64,000 bases of DNA from Ancylostoma caninum (Eukaryota; Nematoda; Chromadorea; Rhabditida; Ancylostomatidae), in the NCBI GenBank assembly GCA_037903475.1, contig JBAJFG010000024.1, positions 1,116,001 to 1,180,000 of the forward strand, written 5' to 3'. How positions within the stretch are numbered: the first letter of the stretch is position 1; the number at the start of each line of letters is the position of its first letter. The notes beneath the pieces are model-generated. The model was not told the origin of the DNA. It did no database searches and saw only the letters and a program-made list of their open reading frames with translations. A program made the position numbers and the translations under genes. This document shows, one piece after another, positions 39,501 to 50,400 of this stretch.

Positions 39501-40484
39501 ATTCTGGGGTAGAGCGGTGCTTTCGAAATATCATCTATCATAAGGTTTTACGCACGCAGCGAGTGCACAGCTAGTTGCCAATGCTCCGTGAAAACTCATC
39601 CGGAACGATTATACCTCGATTTACAGCGCTCGCAACAAACATATTTTTATTTGAGCGCATATACGGAGGGAGTACAGTAGTACCTTATTTGAACAGCGGT
39701 AAACATTTACGTTTAGAGTCACTGCACACGCATCTCAAACAGAACGCTGGTCGACTTCCTGACGAGGAGAAACGGCGACTCGTATGCGAAACTGCCGCAG
39801 GACTGGCTTACCTGGCGGAGAACAACTGCATCCATCGCGACATCGCAGCTCGGAACTGCAAGCTCAACGATGCCCTGGTGAAGGATTTAGTAAACTCGAA
39901 CAGTCCAGCAGTCAGTACGAGTCCACTTTAGGAGGTGAAAATTTCTGGATTTTCGTTGTGTGAGCCGACCAGGGAGATGCATGACGTCTCAAACATGCAC
40001 ATAGCTGTGAAATGGCAGGCTCCCGAAGTGCTGCGAGACCGCAACTTCAGCCTCAAGTCGGATGTGTGGTCGTTTGGTAAGTTGCCCCTCCTTTCGGGAA
40101 GCGTTGGGTAACATAGCAGATGCTACTCAGGTGTGCTCATGTGGGAAGTATATTCGGACGGAGCCGAGCCGTATGGTGGAATGACCCCTAGCGTTGCGAA
40201 GAACGTGATTCTCGACAATGAGTTCAGGATGCCGATCCCGAAGGCAAGGAGTATAAACGCGCAAGATTCGACACATCTCTTTGCACAGCTCCATAAACAA
40301 TAGTTAACAGCGCGAGTAGCTATTGACTGATGACTAGGTTCATCCTGCCTGACAGCTGCCATGAATCCACTATTTTCAGGATTGCCCAGAGGTAATAGCG
40401 AAGATAATGGCATCGTGCTGGGAGACGTTTCCACGAAAAAGGCCCTGTATGCAAGCAATCCACCTAGTGATCCGAGATTATTAG
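36528..40484 (+). CDS. SH2-tyrosine kinase (nematode FER-like family) with altered DFG
   Basis: Traceable exons: 36528-36586, 36686-36753, 37238-37373, 37438-37564, 38100-38235, 39681-39877, 39932-40076, 40131-40243 and 40380-40484, with compatible phases inside each block. The SH2 domain runs [48 protein letters not shown], followed by [19 protein letters not shown]. The kinase part has [15 protein letters not shown] (helix C), [33 protein letters not shown] and [11 protein letters not shown]. The activation-loop entry reads VKISGFSLC where DFG is expected, so the Mg-binding aspartate is missing. The last intron starts GC, not GT. The glycine loop between 37565 and 38099 could not be traced (an IAVKLP string near 38000 is a candidate VAVK), and the first exon is unknown. 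Probably a pseudokinase of the SPE-8-like group; a dying gene is possible. Confidence 0.78.
36782..36952. mobile_element. MITE with TATACTAGGTGCGTGCG ends, copy 1
   Basis: Left TATACTAGGTGCGTGCGTCA and right GCACGCAATTAGTATA are inverted. It lies in the SH2 intron between 36753 and 37238. A second copy lies at 40594-40816 and a fragment near 21625. Confidence 0.7.
37007..37215. mobile_element. MITE with AAAAGGGGCGTRACC ends, abutting an exon
   Basis: Left AGAAAAGGGGCGTGACC and right GGTTACGCCCCTTTTCCCT are inverted over about 20 bp, and inner blocks GATTGGCGCA and TGCGCCAATC also pair. The right end lies about 20 bp before the splice acceptor chosen for the third SH2 exon. Its pyrimidine run (CCCCTTTTCCCTCACAG) is itself a plausible acceptor. 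Confidence 0.7.
38998..39282. repeat. Foldback element (GTCGACAACTTGTTTTC family), copy 1
   Basis: The left half (CAAAAACAAGTTCCTGAT...AACTTGTTTTCAC) is reverse-complementary to the right half (GTGAAAACAAGTTT...AACTTGTTTTTGGGGTTC). Each half also contains several copies of a palindrome-rich AAGCTTGTCGACAACTTG unit. It lies in the largest intron of the kinase gene. Confidence 0.8.
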
Positions 40485-40593
40485 TCAACATAGTCTACGC
40501 ACTTTTTAATTACTAATGACCTTATGATTTGTGAATGTCAACTTGTGTTTAAAGTTGTGAGCTCATTTGTTTTTGATCATGTAATGAGCAATT

Positions 40594-40816
40594 TATACCA
40601 GGTGCGTGCGTCAGGCGCGCGTCAGACGCACGTATCCATATGCGAATTAATTTCCATGAAGGCCGGTCAACGTGGCATGCACATCCTCAATATGTAGAAG
40701 GAACACGCTGCCGCCGCCAGGTCGCAAACGCGTGCGTGTGAGGTGCGTCAGCGATGCAGCTGGCCCTATCTTTCATAATAGAGGCGCGCGCGCGTCAAAC
40801 GCACGCACCTAGTATA
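40594..40816. mobile_element. MITE with TATACTAGGTGCGTGCG ends, copy 2
   Basis: Left TATACCAGGTGCGTGCGTCA and right CGCACGCACCTAGTATA are inverted. The GCGCGTCAGACGCACG and CGCGTCAAACGCACG strings near the two ends match copy 1. It is located 110 bp after the kinase stop codon. Confidence 0.75.
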
Positions 40817-41097
40817 GGTTGCTTCTAAAATGTCATTTGCTGCGAAAAGTTAAAGACAAGTTAATGCAAAATTTACAACACGGGGAGCATATTCTATGCC
40901 TGAAGGAAACGCATGCCATGAATGGACGAAGTCAGTGAGACCGATAGAATCAATAGATGTTCAAAAGTACTACAACAACACTTTTAATATTTCATATTAA
41001 TAACGATTAAAATTTGAAACAGATATACTATAAATAGTAATAGAAATGGGAAATCAAAAATAAGTGGGTGCAAATTTTTACACCTATTTCGGGTTGA

Positions 41098-41378
41098 ACT
41101 CAGAATTCCAAAAACAAGTTCCTGATCGCATCTGAAACTTGCTCGCTCAGAAGCCTGTCGACAGCTTGTCCTCACACTTGCTTGCCCGCAAGTTATTCTC
41201 CCAAAAGCTTGTCGACAACTTGTTTTCACAGATTGTCAGTGAAAAAACGCGAAAACAAGTAGTCGACAAGCTTTGGGGAGCACAACTTGTCGGCAAGGAA
41301 GTGTGAAAACAAGTTGTCGACAAGGTTTTGGACGAGAAATTATCAGATGAGATTAGAAACTTGTTTTTGGGGTTCCAA
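41098..41378. repeat. Foldback element (GTCGACAACTTGTTTTC family), copy 2
   Basis: The outer ends CAGAATTCCAAAAACAAG and CTTGTTTTTGGGGTTCC pair as an inverted repeat. The interior contains repeated GTCGACAACTTGTTTTCAC units in both orientations, as in the copies at 38998 and 41797. Confidence 0.8.
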
Positions 41379-41796
41379 GAATAAAAGTATACGAATGTAT
41401 TCGCGCAAACTGTAGGAAGAACCGCAGCAGCTATTCGAAAGGAACGCAGCAGGAAACCGGAAGAACCACAGGTCACCTACCGATTCTTTCGGCTTTATGT
41501 ACGCTGCGGTCCTTCCGAAAATCTGTATGAGTACTTAGCAACTCTCAAAGAGAAGATGTTAGAGAATGAAGCAGCGTTGAGAAGAAATTTCAGGACAATA
41601 AAATCAATAAAATTAAAATTAGCTCTGTAGGATAGTAACTGTTTATTCACATGACAAAAATAAACGGGAAATGTGACCACATGTAGTGGTAGTGTAGACT
41701 CTCCGATGCTCTCATGTAATATTTATCGAATGTCGCTATGCAACTTGCGCTGCCCCCCCCCCCGCGCCCACGAACCACATTTCCCTTCTTTCCTGC

Positions 41797-42162
41797 TCAA
41801 AACTCCAAAACCAACATGCTTACAAGCATGTGGTGAACAAGATCATGATCGCATCTGAAACGTGCTCCTCCCAAAGCTTGTTGACAACCTGTTTTAGCGT
41901 TTTCTTGTCGACAAGTTTTCGGTTCAAAAGCTTGCCGACAAGTTGTCCTCGCCTTTCTAAACCGAAGATTCCTCAGCCTTGCAAGACCGACTGGTTTTGC
42001 CTCTTTGTTGTTGACCAGTTGTTGGGAGGAAAGGTCGCTGACAACTTGCTTTTGAATGACATGATGACGTCAAACTTGCCGAGAACGATTTGCTAGCTAA
42101 AAGCTTATTTCCAAGTTGTTTTTGGGCAAAGCTGGGTCGACAACTTGTTTTTGGAGTTCTGA
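41797..42162. repeat. Foldback element (GTCGACAACTTGTTTTC family), copy 3
   Basis: A longer and more diverged copy. The left half contains ATGATCGCATCTGAAACGTG and the right half ends TCGACAACTTGTTTTTGGAG. Several AAGCTTGTYGACAAC units lie between. Apart from these repeats, 40.5-43.4 kb contains no gene I can support. Confidence 0.7.
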
Positions 42163-42775
42163 ATGGATTCGCACCTTCAAATCTGATAGTTTCGTTCCCA
42201 TCGATCCCCGCTGACCTCAATAGCCAAACGCCGGCAGCGGCCTTATGCAACGAGTTCGTCGCTCTCACAAACATCCTGACTTTCTCCTCTACTGACCACG
42301 TCTGAATCCTAGACCATCCATTTCCGACGATTCTACCAGCTGGAGCCAATTTTCAGATAAATTCTCTCACTTTTCCACAAGACATCAATCGTATCAAACG
42401 CTTCCAGTCCACAAATGTACTTGTAGATGTCCTTGACGTTCACTTATTGCTCTACACTACAGGAAGAACCGGTTTCACCACAGTCTCCCAGACTATCTGG
42501 GATAGCTCTCCGTACACGTCTACCTGGCCCCTCACTGTTTTTCCCGTTACTTCGATGGACATCAGCAAAAACAGCGACACGTGTGAGATTTTCGCAATTT
42601 CTATACTTCTAAGCGAAATCAATTAAGTATTCTAGTACATCACAAATTGTCATCCTTGAATTATCCAATATTTGACATTTATGACCCTTCGAATACGAGT
42701 AGTCGAATTTCAGAGTATAATTTCAATGCTTCAGCATATGTACCCGATTATTATTTAAAGCACCTATGTACATTG

Positions 42776-43042
42776 CAGTGGCGGATGCGGGGGGGGGGGT
42801 GTGTGGAGAATGGGTCGGCAAATTTTTGAAATTACTTTACAATGCGTACAAAAATCTTGCATTGGTTCATTTTTATTAGTTTATTTTTATCATTATTTTT
42901 GATATATTTTTTATTAATTATTTATTATTATAATTAAGGTTTTTACTAATTTTATTTTCCGTCTGGGTCCCCAAAACGGCGGAGACCCCACTTATTTTCC
43001 CACGCCCCCCCCCGTCCCGCCCTCTTTTTGCGTCCGCCACTG
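42776..43042. mobile_element. hAT-like MITE with 8-bp target duplication
   Basis: The termini CAGTGGCGGATGCGGGGG and GCGTCCGCCACTG are inverted. The element is flanked by the perfect direct repeat GTACATTG (42768-42775 and 43043-43050). An 8-bp duplication plus CAGTGGCGGA-type ends is the usual hAT signature. The 267-bp interior is AT-rich and non-coding. Confidence 0.9.
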
Positions 43043-43475
43043 GTACATTGCATCCAATAATCTTAAATGTGATTTAAATGGACGTGTTATCTTTTTCTGC
43101 TGATATCTGTGCAAAGGAATTGAGGAAAGTCATTTGATTCCAAACGTGCAAAAAATATAGGTATTGATTAGACTACTTGACGATTACAGAAGTGCATCTC
43201 GGTGGACTCTCGGCCAACAGCCAATACAGGTGCACTTCGCCGTTGTAGTAGATGTTGTGATGTGTGTGATCAGGAAGTACTCTGACCACAGAATCTCCCC
43301 CATCAATTCTCCTATACCACCAACATAAGCTTTATATTGTACTTTTGTTCTCCTTTGATCCCAAGGCAGTAAAGGGTATAAACAGGGATAAAGTTCCACC
43401 AAAAAGATCATCTTGAAGTGGTGCACCACTGAGAATTGACTACACCGCTTTTATACCTTATTTCCCGATTTTCAG

Positions 43476-46400
43476 TGGTCCTCGTGACAGGCGCGTCGGG
43501 TTATATCGCATCGCACTGTGTGAAGCTACTACTGAGCGAAGGCTACCGAGTCCGGGGAACAGTTCGCAGCTTGAAAAATGAGAAGAAAGTGAGTTTTTAT
43601 CCGTAGAGACTATTCGAGATTACACTCACACAGTATTGGATTAGAACTTGGCTTAGATTTTCTGTCCAGAAGGAGAACAAAAAAACATGTCAAAAAATAG
43701 ATCAGTTATTTTCAAGAAAATCTTAAAAAGGTGTAGATATTTGAGTTGGGGAAACGGGCAAGAAAATGTTTCTGTGGATGCCTTGGAAATCATTCTTCCT
43801 GTATGAGTCAAATTCGCATAGGTGGCACCTGTGCGACAGCTGCAACAAGACGATAGACTGGAATTGGTGGAGGCCGATCTGCTGCGGCCAGACGACTGGC
43901 CAAGGTAGTGTACTTACCTAATTTGTTATGTTTATAGTGTCTACTAAGTCTATTGAACTGTACGTGAGCGACTACGTCAAAGTGGGCATAGCGAACAGCC
44001 TTTGCGCATGTCAAAAAATGCACTAGCAGCCACAGTTATGTGCTCGCATTGATCGGGCGCAGCCGCGTCGCAGCCGCTCGCGGCTGCCCGGTCAAAACCC
44101 AGAAAATTTGGTACGGACTATATGTACAATGCGTGACAGCTAGTTTTGTTTGTTTTGGGCTTCATATCTTTCCGTTCGCAGCTCTAGTGATACTTTCAAT
44201 CGCAGCAGTGCCGTCTAGAGCTTTTACTGAGATTTTTCAGCGTCGTTTCCGGCTGTCATTACATTCTACACATCGCTTCCCCCTTTCCCATCGTTGCCAG
44301 CGAAACCTGTATTGATATCGCTGTCAATGGAACACTGAATGTCCTTAGAGCAGCAGAGAAACAGACGTCAGTGAAAAAAGTCGTACTAACAAGTAGCTGC
44401 GCAGCTGTTAATGGTAAGTATTGCGAGGGATTTCGTCTGATTAGACATGCTTTTTAGATAAAACATTATATATTTTGCTAATTATATTTGGGCATCTTTT
44501 TTTTACACCTTCTAAGGACAAATTTCCATTTGAGTAGTGCATAGTGAGCGTCAATCGCGGTCTAAAATAGCGAAAACGCTCGTTGCGGCGACGATTCCAT
44601 CGCGAGCGGCATGGTCGCGTGCTTCTCGAGTCTGCGGAAGACGCACCGCCATTGACACTCACTGTATACTTATCAGAATGGGTGTAGAGCGTTGTACCTG
44701 AGGTGGGCGGCACTGACAGGCCCTGCAATTGGCCTATTCGCTGAACTGACCAATCGTAGTGCTTGGCCACACCTCGTTCCCAGGTATAACGCGCTAGATC
44801 AATCAGAATCCATTTGAACTCCAGTTAAACTCCCGCTCTTCTGCGAATTTGCTACAATTCTCTGCAGGGCACAAACGACTCTATCGAACAAAAAAAAACT
44901 GAATTGTCTGGCTCGTTTTCTATAGTCTTTTTATTAATTTTCCAGAAGGCCACCCTCAGGACAGAGTATTCGACGAGACGTCATGGACTAACGTCCTCAG
45001 CCCAACCGTCGAGTACTATGCTAAAAGTAAAACACTGGCTGAAAAGGCTGCTTGGAATTTTGTAGATGGCATTAAAGAAGGGAATAAGTAAGTTTTTGCT
45101 CCTACTAAGTAGCAAGACCAAATATTGGTTTGGCACTGTGGGTGAATTCTCTAATAGAGAAAAGGACATTAATATAACGCGAAGATAAAAGATTCAAGAG
45201 ATACTCTAGTCTATTTCCCTGGGGAAGAAAGTTGGAGTGACGGTAGAGAGAAAAAGAGCGAGAAAGTGAACTAGAATTGGAGAGGGTGATGAGAAATTCA
45301 GGCAGTAGCCGCAAAAACGCAGCTTTTGTCACATCCTGAACGGAATAAATAATTGAAATTTTCGCAGTGAAATAAACAAATCGTTTAGATTCGCCTTGAC
45401 ATGCCTAAATCCGACAATGGTGGTCGGTCCTCTTCTTATCAATGAGGAAGGTGCAAGTATAACGGTAAGAGTTTGCCATAAAAAAATCATCTTTTGTAGG
45501 TAAGCTGATGGAGACTCCATCTTTGCCATAAAAAATCATCTTTTGTAGGTAAGCTGATGAAGATTTCACGTTTTATCGGTTTTTTGCAGTCAACTTCGTC
45601 GTCAGTAAGAGCGTTGGATTAGGACGGAGCGACTGTAGTCTAGGCTTCTGTTGTTCACTGTCAGTTGGCCTGAAGATGAGCTTAAGTTCGAAAGTACCCG
45701 ATAAAACGTGAGATCGAGTTTTCACCAGCTTACCCGCAAAAGAAGATTAGAAAATGAAGCTCAGACAGAGATCAATTTTGAACAATGAAAAAATCATGTA
45801 TAATCCACTAAAGACAACAGTCACCCGCACATTTTTTTCTGGTCAATTCAGAAAAATCTTCTCATGTCCTACGAAATCAGCATGAAACCACTCCCTTCAG
45901 CTAGTGAGACGATTCCTAAACACTGAGATGCCGGCCGTACCGCGGCTCAACCTCGCTTTTGTGGATGTTCGGGACGTCGCCAAGGCTCACGTTGAAGCCA
46001 TGCGTCGCCCAGAAAGCGATGGAGAGCGTATACTGGTAGGTAAATCCAGATAGAGTGATCTACTTGCCCACGTGCATTTCTTTCAGATCACTAGCCAACC
46101 GTCCTTCTGGTTTCGCGACATTGCCCGGATTCTTGGCAAGGAGTTTAGGCATCAAGGTATGTTTCTGACAGCGTCAGTCAGGATCTTGCTACCATCTGTT
46201 CTCCACTGCTCCCTTAACTCTGCTGATTTCCTACCCATACTTGCGCTTACAATCCTTCCCATTCCCATCAACTATTGATCTTTTCAGGTTTTTGGGTGCC
46301 TCGCTACCAAGCGCCGTACTGCATATTATGGCTGTACTCGTTCTTTGACAAGGAGGCGGCAGCGTGTCTGAATCGAGTTGGGCACACGATACGTTTTGAT

Positions 46401-46622
46401 AACTCGAAGGTTCGTTTTTCACTGCTTTTTTTTGCATAGATAATAATATAATAGAACCAAATAAGTCAACAAAACAATCATTTTCAGGCTAAACGTCTTC
46501 TTGGCATGGAATTTCGTGACCCAGCTGAATCTATTGTCGAAATGGGTTACTCACTGATTGAGAGGGGGATTGTCAAAAAGCCAAGCGGCTACCAAGGACG
46601 TCCCAACAAGTACAAGCAATAG
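43476..46622 (+). CDS. NAD(P)-dependent extended-SDR reductase (dihydroflavonol reductase/3-beta-HSD-like)
   Basis: Nine exons chain in phase: 43476-43588, 43822-43904, 44241-44413, 44946-45087, 45368-45464, 45901-46035, 46087-46156, 46288-46409 and 46488-46622, ending NKYKQ with TAG. The N-terminus has the Rossmann motif VLVTGASGYIASH (GxxGxxA). Next come VEADLLRPDDW, YILHIASPFP, VVLTSSCAAVN, the catalytic YYAKSK (YxxxK) with ETSWT upstream, LNPTMVVGPLL, NLAFVDVRDVAKAHVEAM and a C-terminal KRLLGMEFRD. These are class hallmarks of NADP-binding extended SDRs acting on steroid- or flavonoid-like carbonyls; the substrate is not predictable. The first exon, which must supply the start codon and one base of the first valine codon, was not found between 43050 and 43475. 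Introns 3 and 5 carry MITEs. Confidence 0.9.
44541..44666. mobile_element. TA-flanked CAGTG MITE, copy 3 (short, intronic)
   Basis: A 126-bp version in intron 3 of the SDR gene. Left ATAGTGAGCGTCAATCGCGG and right GCCATTGACACTCACTGTA. The GCGAGCGGCATGGTCGCGTG block matches the other copies. Confidence 0.7.
45487..45745. mobile_element. MITE with TCTTTTGTAGGTAAGCTG ends, left end duplicated
   Basis: The right end CACCAGCTTACCCGCAAAAG complements the left end CTTTTGTAGGTAAGCTGATG. CACGTTTTATCGG and CCGATAAAACGTG also pair in inverted orientation. The left terminus occurs twice in tandem (45490 and 45540). It lies in intron 5 of the SDR gene. Confidence 0.75.
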
Positions 46623-46726
46623 CGTCACAAATATCATGCAATTTTTTTCAATCAATAGCTATAAATTTCTAACAGATGGTCATAATCTATCGAACCAAAT
46701 GTGATCTGGATATACTAGAAACAGAC

Positions 46727-46960
46727 ACAGTGAGCGCCGATGGCATTGCGTTTCTTGCGGCGTCGAAATTCTGCTGCAACGACAAACTATAAGGTTTTCT
46801 TAATAGTTAATTAGTTTTCTTGACAGTTACCATCAAATATGACAAAAAAAATGTAGGAAAACCCTGATTTGCCACCACAACAGTGATTTCAACGCGAGCG
46901 GCGCGGCCGCGTCGCGTGCTCCCGCCCGTGAAAAACGCACGGCCATCGGCACTCGTTGTA
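46727..46960. mobile_element. TA-flanked CAGTG MITE, copy 4
   Basis: Left CACAGTGAGCGCCGATGGCA and right GGCCATCGGCACTCGTTGTA are inverted, and the GC-rich GCGAGCGGCGCGGCCGCG block matches the other copies. It is located between the convergent SDR and EAK-7-like genes. The remainder of 46.96-47.46 kb holds nothing recognisable. Confidence 0.75.
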
Positions 46961-47465
46961 TATATTAACGATTTGACGTGCTCCTTGCACATTTTATTCA
47001 TAATGTCCGTAACAGTGGAGCATAGCCATCGACTAGTGTTCATGCCAAGCTCATCGCAGCGCGTTACCGGCCCAACATCTACATCTTTACAGTAGGGTAT
47101 ATAGTTTTAAAAAAACCAAACCCTTTTCCTCTCCACTAAACTCGTGTGTACTGTTTACTACTCTAGAATGATGATGAAGCTTCTGGAAATTATATTTTCT
47201 ATTGTAAGCATCTGATCAAGAAAGATTAACAGCGTCAAGTCCGATAGGTCATAGTGGACACTGCCTCCAATTTACAACGCACTGTAATCTGTATTTGTCT
47301 AAAAATTGACATCTACTGATTATGAGAATCTATACAACCCTATAAATAAACGATGGATAAGAATAAAGAGTGTATACAAAGTGATCAGATTAGTACCAGC
47401 ATTTCCTCCTCATGACTGTAAGTGAGCAAAAAGTGACAATGGCACGTCAGAATGGCTAGACTGGA

Positions 47466-50400
47466 TCATCGCCTTGATTCCAAATCCATGAGTTTTCTCT
47501 CGTTTGAGAATTGGAAGCCAGCCATTTCGAGGATTGTTTTATCCGGATTATCATCCCAATTTCCAGGCAAAGGTACCTGAATTCGTAAAAACCATGGCAG
47601 ACTACTACATATATCAATGGATTAACCCATTGACGACCGCGCGCATTTTCGCGTGTCTGGCGCGTGGGACCAACGCCCCTTTCAAGAGTGCGGCGCCCGC
47701 GGAGTTCAACACCGTTACGATAAGATAATTAGGACTAAAACAGATCTCTTTGCAGAAATGAACTGAGATCTAGTTCCAGAGGATTACTAGTATCACCGGA
47801 CCAAAAAAGGAGAGAACCTAAACGCTTCTGAATCCCATTAAGGCCAAAGAAAGTTTGTAGAAGGTGTTTTTAGTGTTATAAGGGAGTGTTCAGAAAGCAT
47901 ACACGTTGGGCTAGGGCTCTAACCTGACGAATAAGGAAGTGCAGGATGTAGTAAATGTGTTTCTATGTAGGAAATGTGGCTTTTCTTCAGAATATTTCCA
48001 TCCACTACACAAAAAATGTAAAGCAATCTCCCTCGATTTCAAAATCTTATCCTTTTCGTGATATTTGTCGCAATAAAGGAGAACTCTTTCTTGAACCACA
48101 GTTGTTTCATACCTTTTTAGGAAGCACTGTACACATTTTATATGGAAATGCTACAAAATAGTTCGAAAATAGGGTCCAGTACTTGATAATAGGGGTGCGG
48201 CTCACGGGTGAGCCGGGCGGTCCCACGCGACCAAAAAAGCGCGGCTCACCGGTGAGCCACGCGATCGCCAATGGGTTAAAGGTGTTCCTTCGGAAAATTA
48301 CCTTCTTGTTCTTTTCTGCTTGTTGATTTTGCCACACTCTCAGTTTCTGCTGGTCCTCAAGTGCATTCGACGCTGCACATCCCCAAACCTTAAAATTACA
48401 TAGTATTGTATCCATGACAATTTTTGTGCGATAAACTTTGAAACCAACCTCGATAGCCCCCACATTACCCATGTCTTTGTGAATCTTCATAACGTCTTGA
48501 AACGATAAGCCAAATGCTGCTGATCTGATTTTAAAATTGCAATATATCGAAGAAGAGGCCTCCCATCTATTGAGTTTCGGAGACAATTGGAAAAGCATTG
48601 TTTCCGAGCCACCAAACCGCGACGAGCCATGACTGAAAGTGTATATGTAACCTTTAATAACAGCATCTTACTAGTCGCACCACACCAAAACACTCACCGC
48701 CAGGTCTCTTCTGTGGCAAGTACAAAAATATTACCATCAATAAAGTGGAATATCGACACAGTAGGGCCTCTGTAGTCAAATACGTTGGTTTCAAATCTAT
48801 TCACACTTATCCCGTGGGTAGCACTGGAGTATAGTGGAGTCCACTGTCTCACAGTAGGGGTAGAAGAGGAATTGGAATCCTGGAATAATGGGTGGCATTC
48901 ACACGTAGCAAGCGTCGTAATTCAGGAATGGAGTCATACTAGCAAGATAGATTTTCATGAATATGATAAAATTTATATCTTGAGTGCTCACCTTTTTGGA
49001 GTTTTCAGTAGCAAAATATTTACTCGGCAAGCAGCACTGAACATACCACATCTGTATAGGGGTCAAAATATCCGACGAGTAGTCAGTGGCTGGCTAAAAA
49101 AAAATTATGGAAAAAGTCCTTAAAAAAGCAAGTCTGCTCAAACTGTTGGTCATGCACAGCGGGCAAAGGCAGCCAAGCAGACCATTAGCACAAACATGAT
49201 GATGAACGATTGCTTGAAATCACGATCGCTATGACATCTCAGGCAGCCGCTATACTTCTCGAAGAGTATAGCACCATGCGTCGCCGTCGCCGACGGCAAG
49301 GGCCGTCCATCGTCAGTTTTGGTGACCAATCAATACGCACCGACGGCAGAGCCGCCGCGGCGTCCCGCTCACAATCGATACGCACCGGCCTCACAGTCGC
49401 CAGCGACGGCGACGCAGGCTGCTACAGTCCTTGAGGACTATAGCGGCAGTGCTAACATAGTTTTCTGCCTAACTTCGGGTAGCATTATAGAAGATGAATG
49501 AGCGGCACAGGCGGACGCAGGTCACAAAATTACTCTATGTTTACAAGTGACAACACTCGAGTAATCCGCCAATATTGAACATACATCGAATGTCACCGCA
49601 TTTGGAACACAACATTCCTTCCCAGGTGAAATGGACCACACATCATATCGCACGACCCTCCGACTCACGCGCGACCGCGCAGTATGTTAGGATACTCACA
49701 TAGTCAATGTCCAGAAGCACTTGTAGGACCAGCCCTTGCAAGGCGCTGCAGAATTTCGGACACACTGCGTTCTTCCAGCAAATTATCGCTTGAGCATTTG
49801 AACCGCTTGCGCACTGAAAAAAAAAACATGAAAAAATTGTGCAGCGCAACAAATCCCTATGTAACCTGAAAACCGGCAGCAGGAGAAATTATAATTGTAC
49901 ATATGTAATGGCAGGGCCATGGAGGAGCCGCGTCGCCTCCAACAATGGGTTGATAAACTTTTGAAAAACTATTTAATAAATTAGTACGGAAAATTGTAGT
50001 AGCTTTTTTAATCCCTTATTTTTAGAATTATTTTTCAGAATATATGAAGTTCTTGGAATTAATTTCTTTGCTGAATTTGCATCGAAACCATTCGGCTCAT
50101 CAAAGTAGCAGAGGCCCTTTTTTTCAAGCGCTTCCTCCACCAATGTCAGTGGTGTAGTGAAAATATTCTGAATACAATACATAGTAGCACTATGAAAACC
50201 GAAGTTAGAAAACTCAGCATTTGTGAAAACAGACTTTTTTCGGAATAGGTACCTACCATGTCATTAGCAAGATGACCGATGAATTTCTCATCGCCGGCCA
50301 CAGCACCAGCACCAGCTGCTTCAGAACACAACTTGATGAGATGGAGCAGCGGTTGACAGGCTGCAAAAAAAAAAACTAAGAAATGTCAGAGTAAAGGGGA

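Noticed and set aside
47622..48301. C-terminal extension of the EAK-7-like protein into the TTAA element (frame stays open past the KNKK residues)
   Set aside because: A GT donor directly follows KNKK and a conserved TLDc tail exon starting [12 protein letters not shown] is found at 47466-47576, so the extension is intron read-through.
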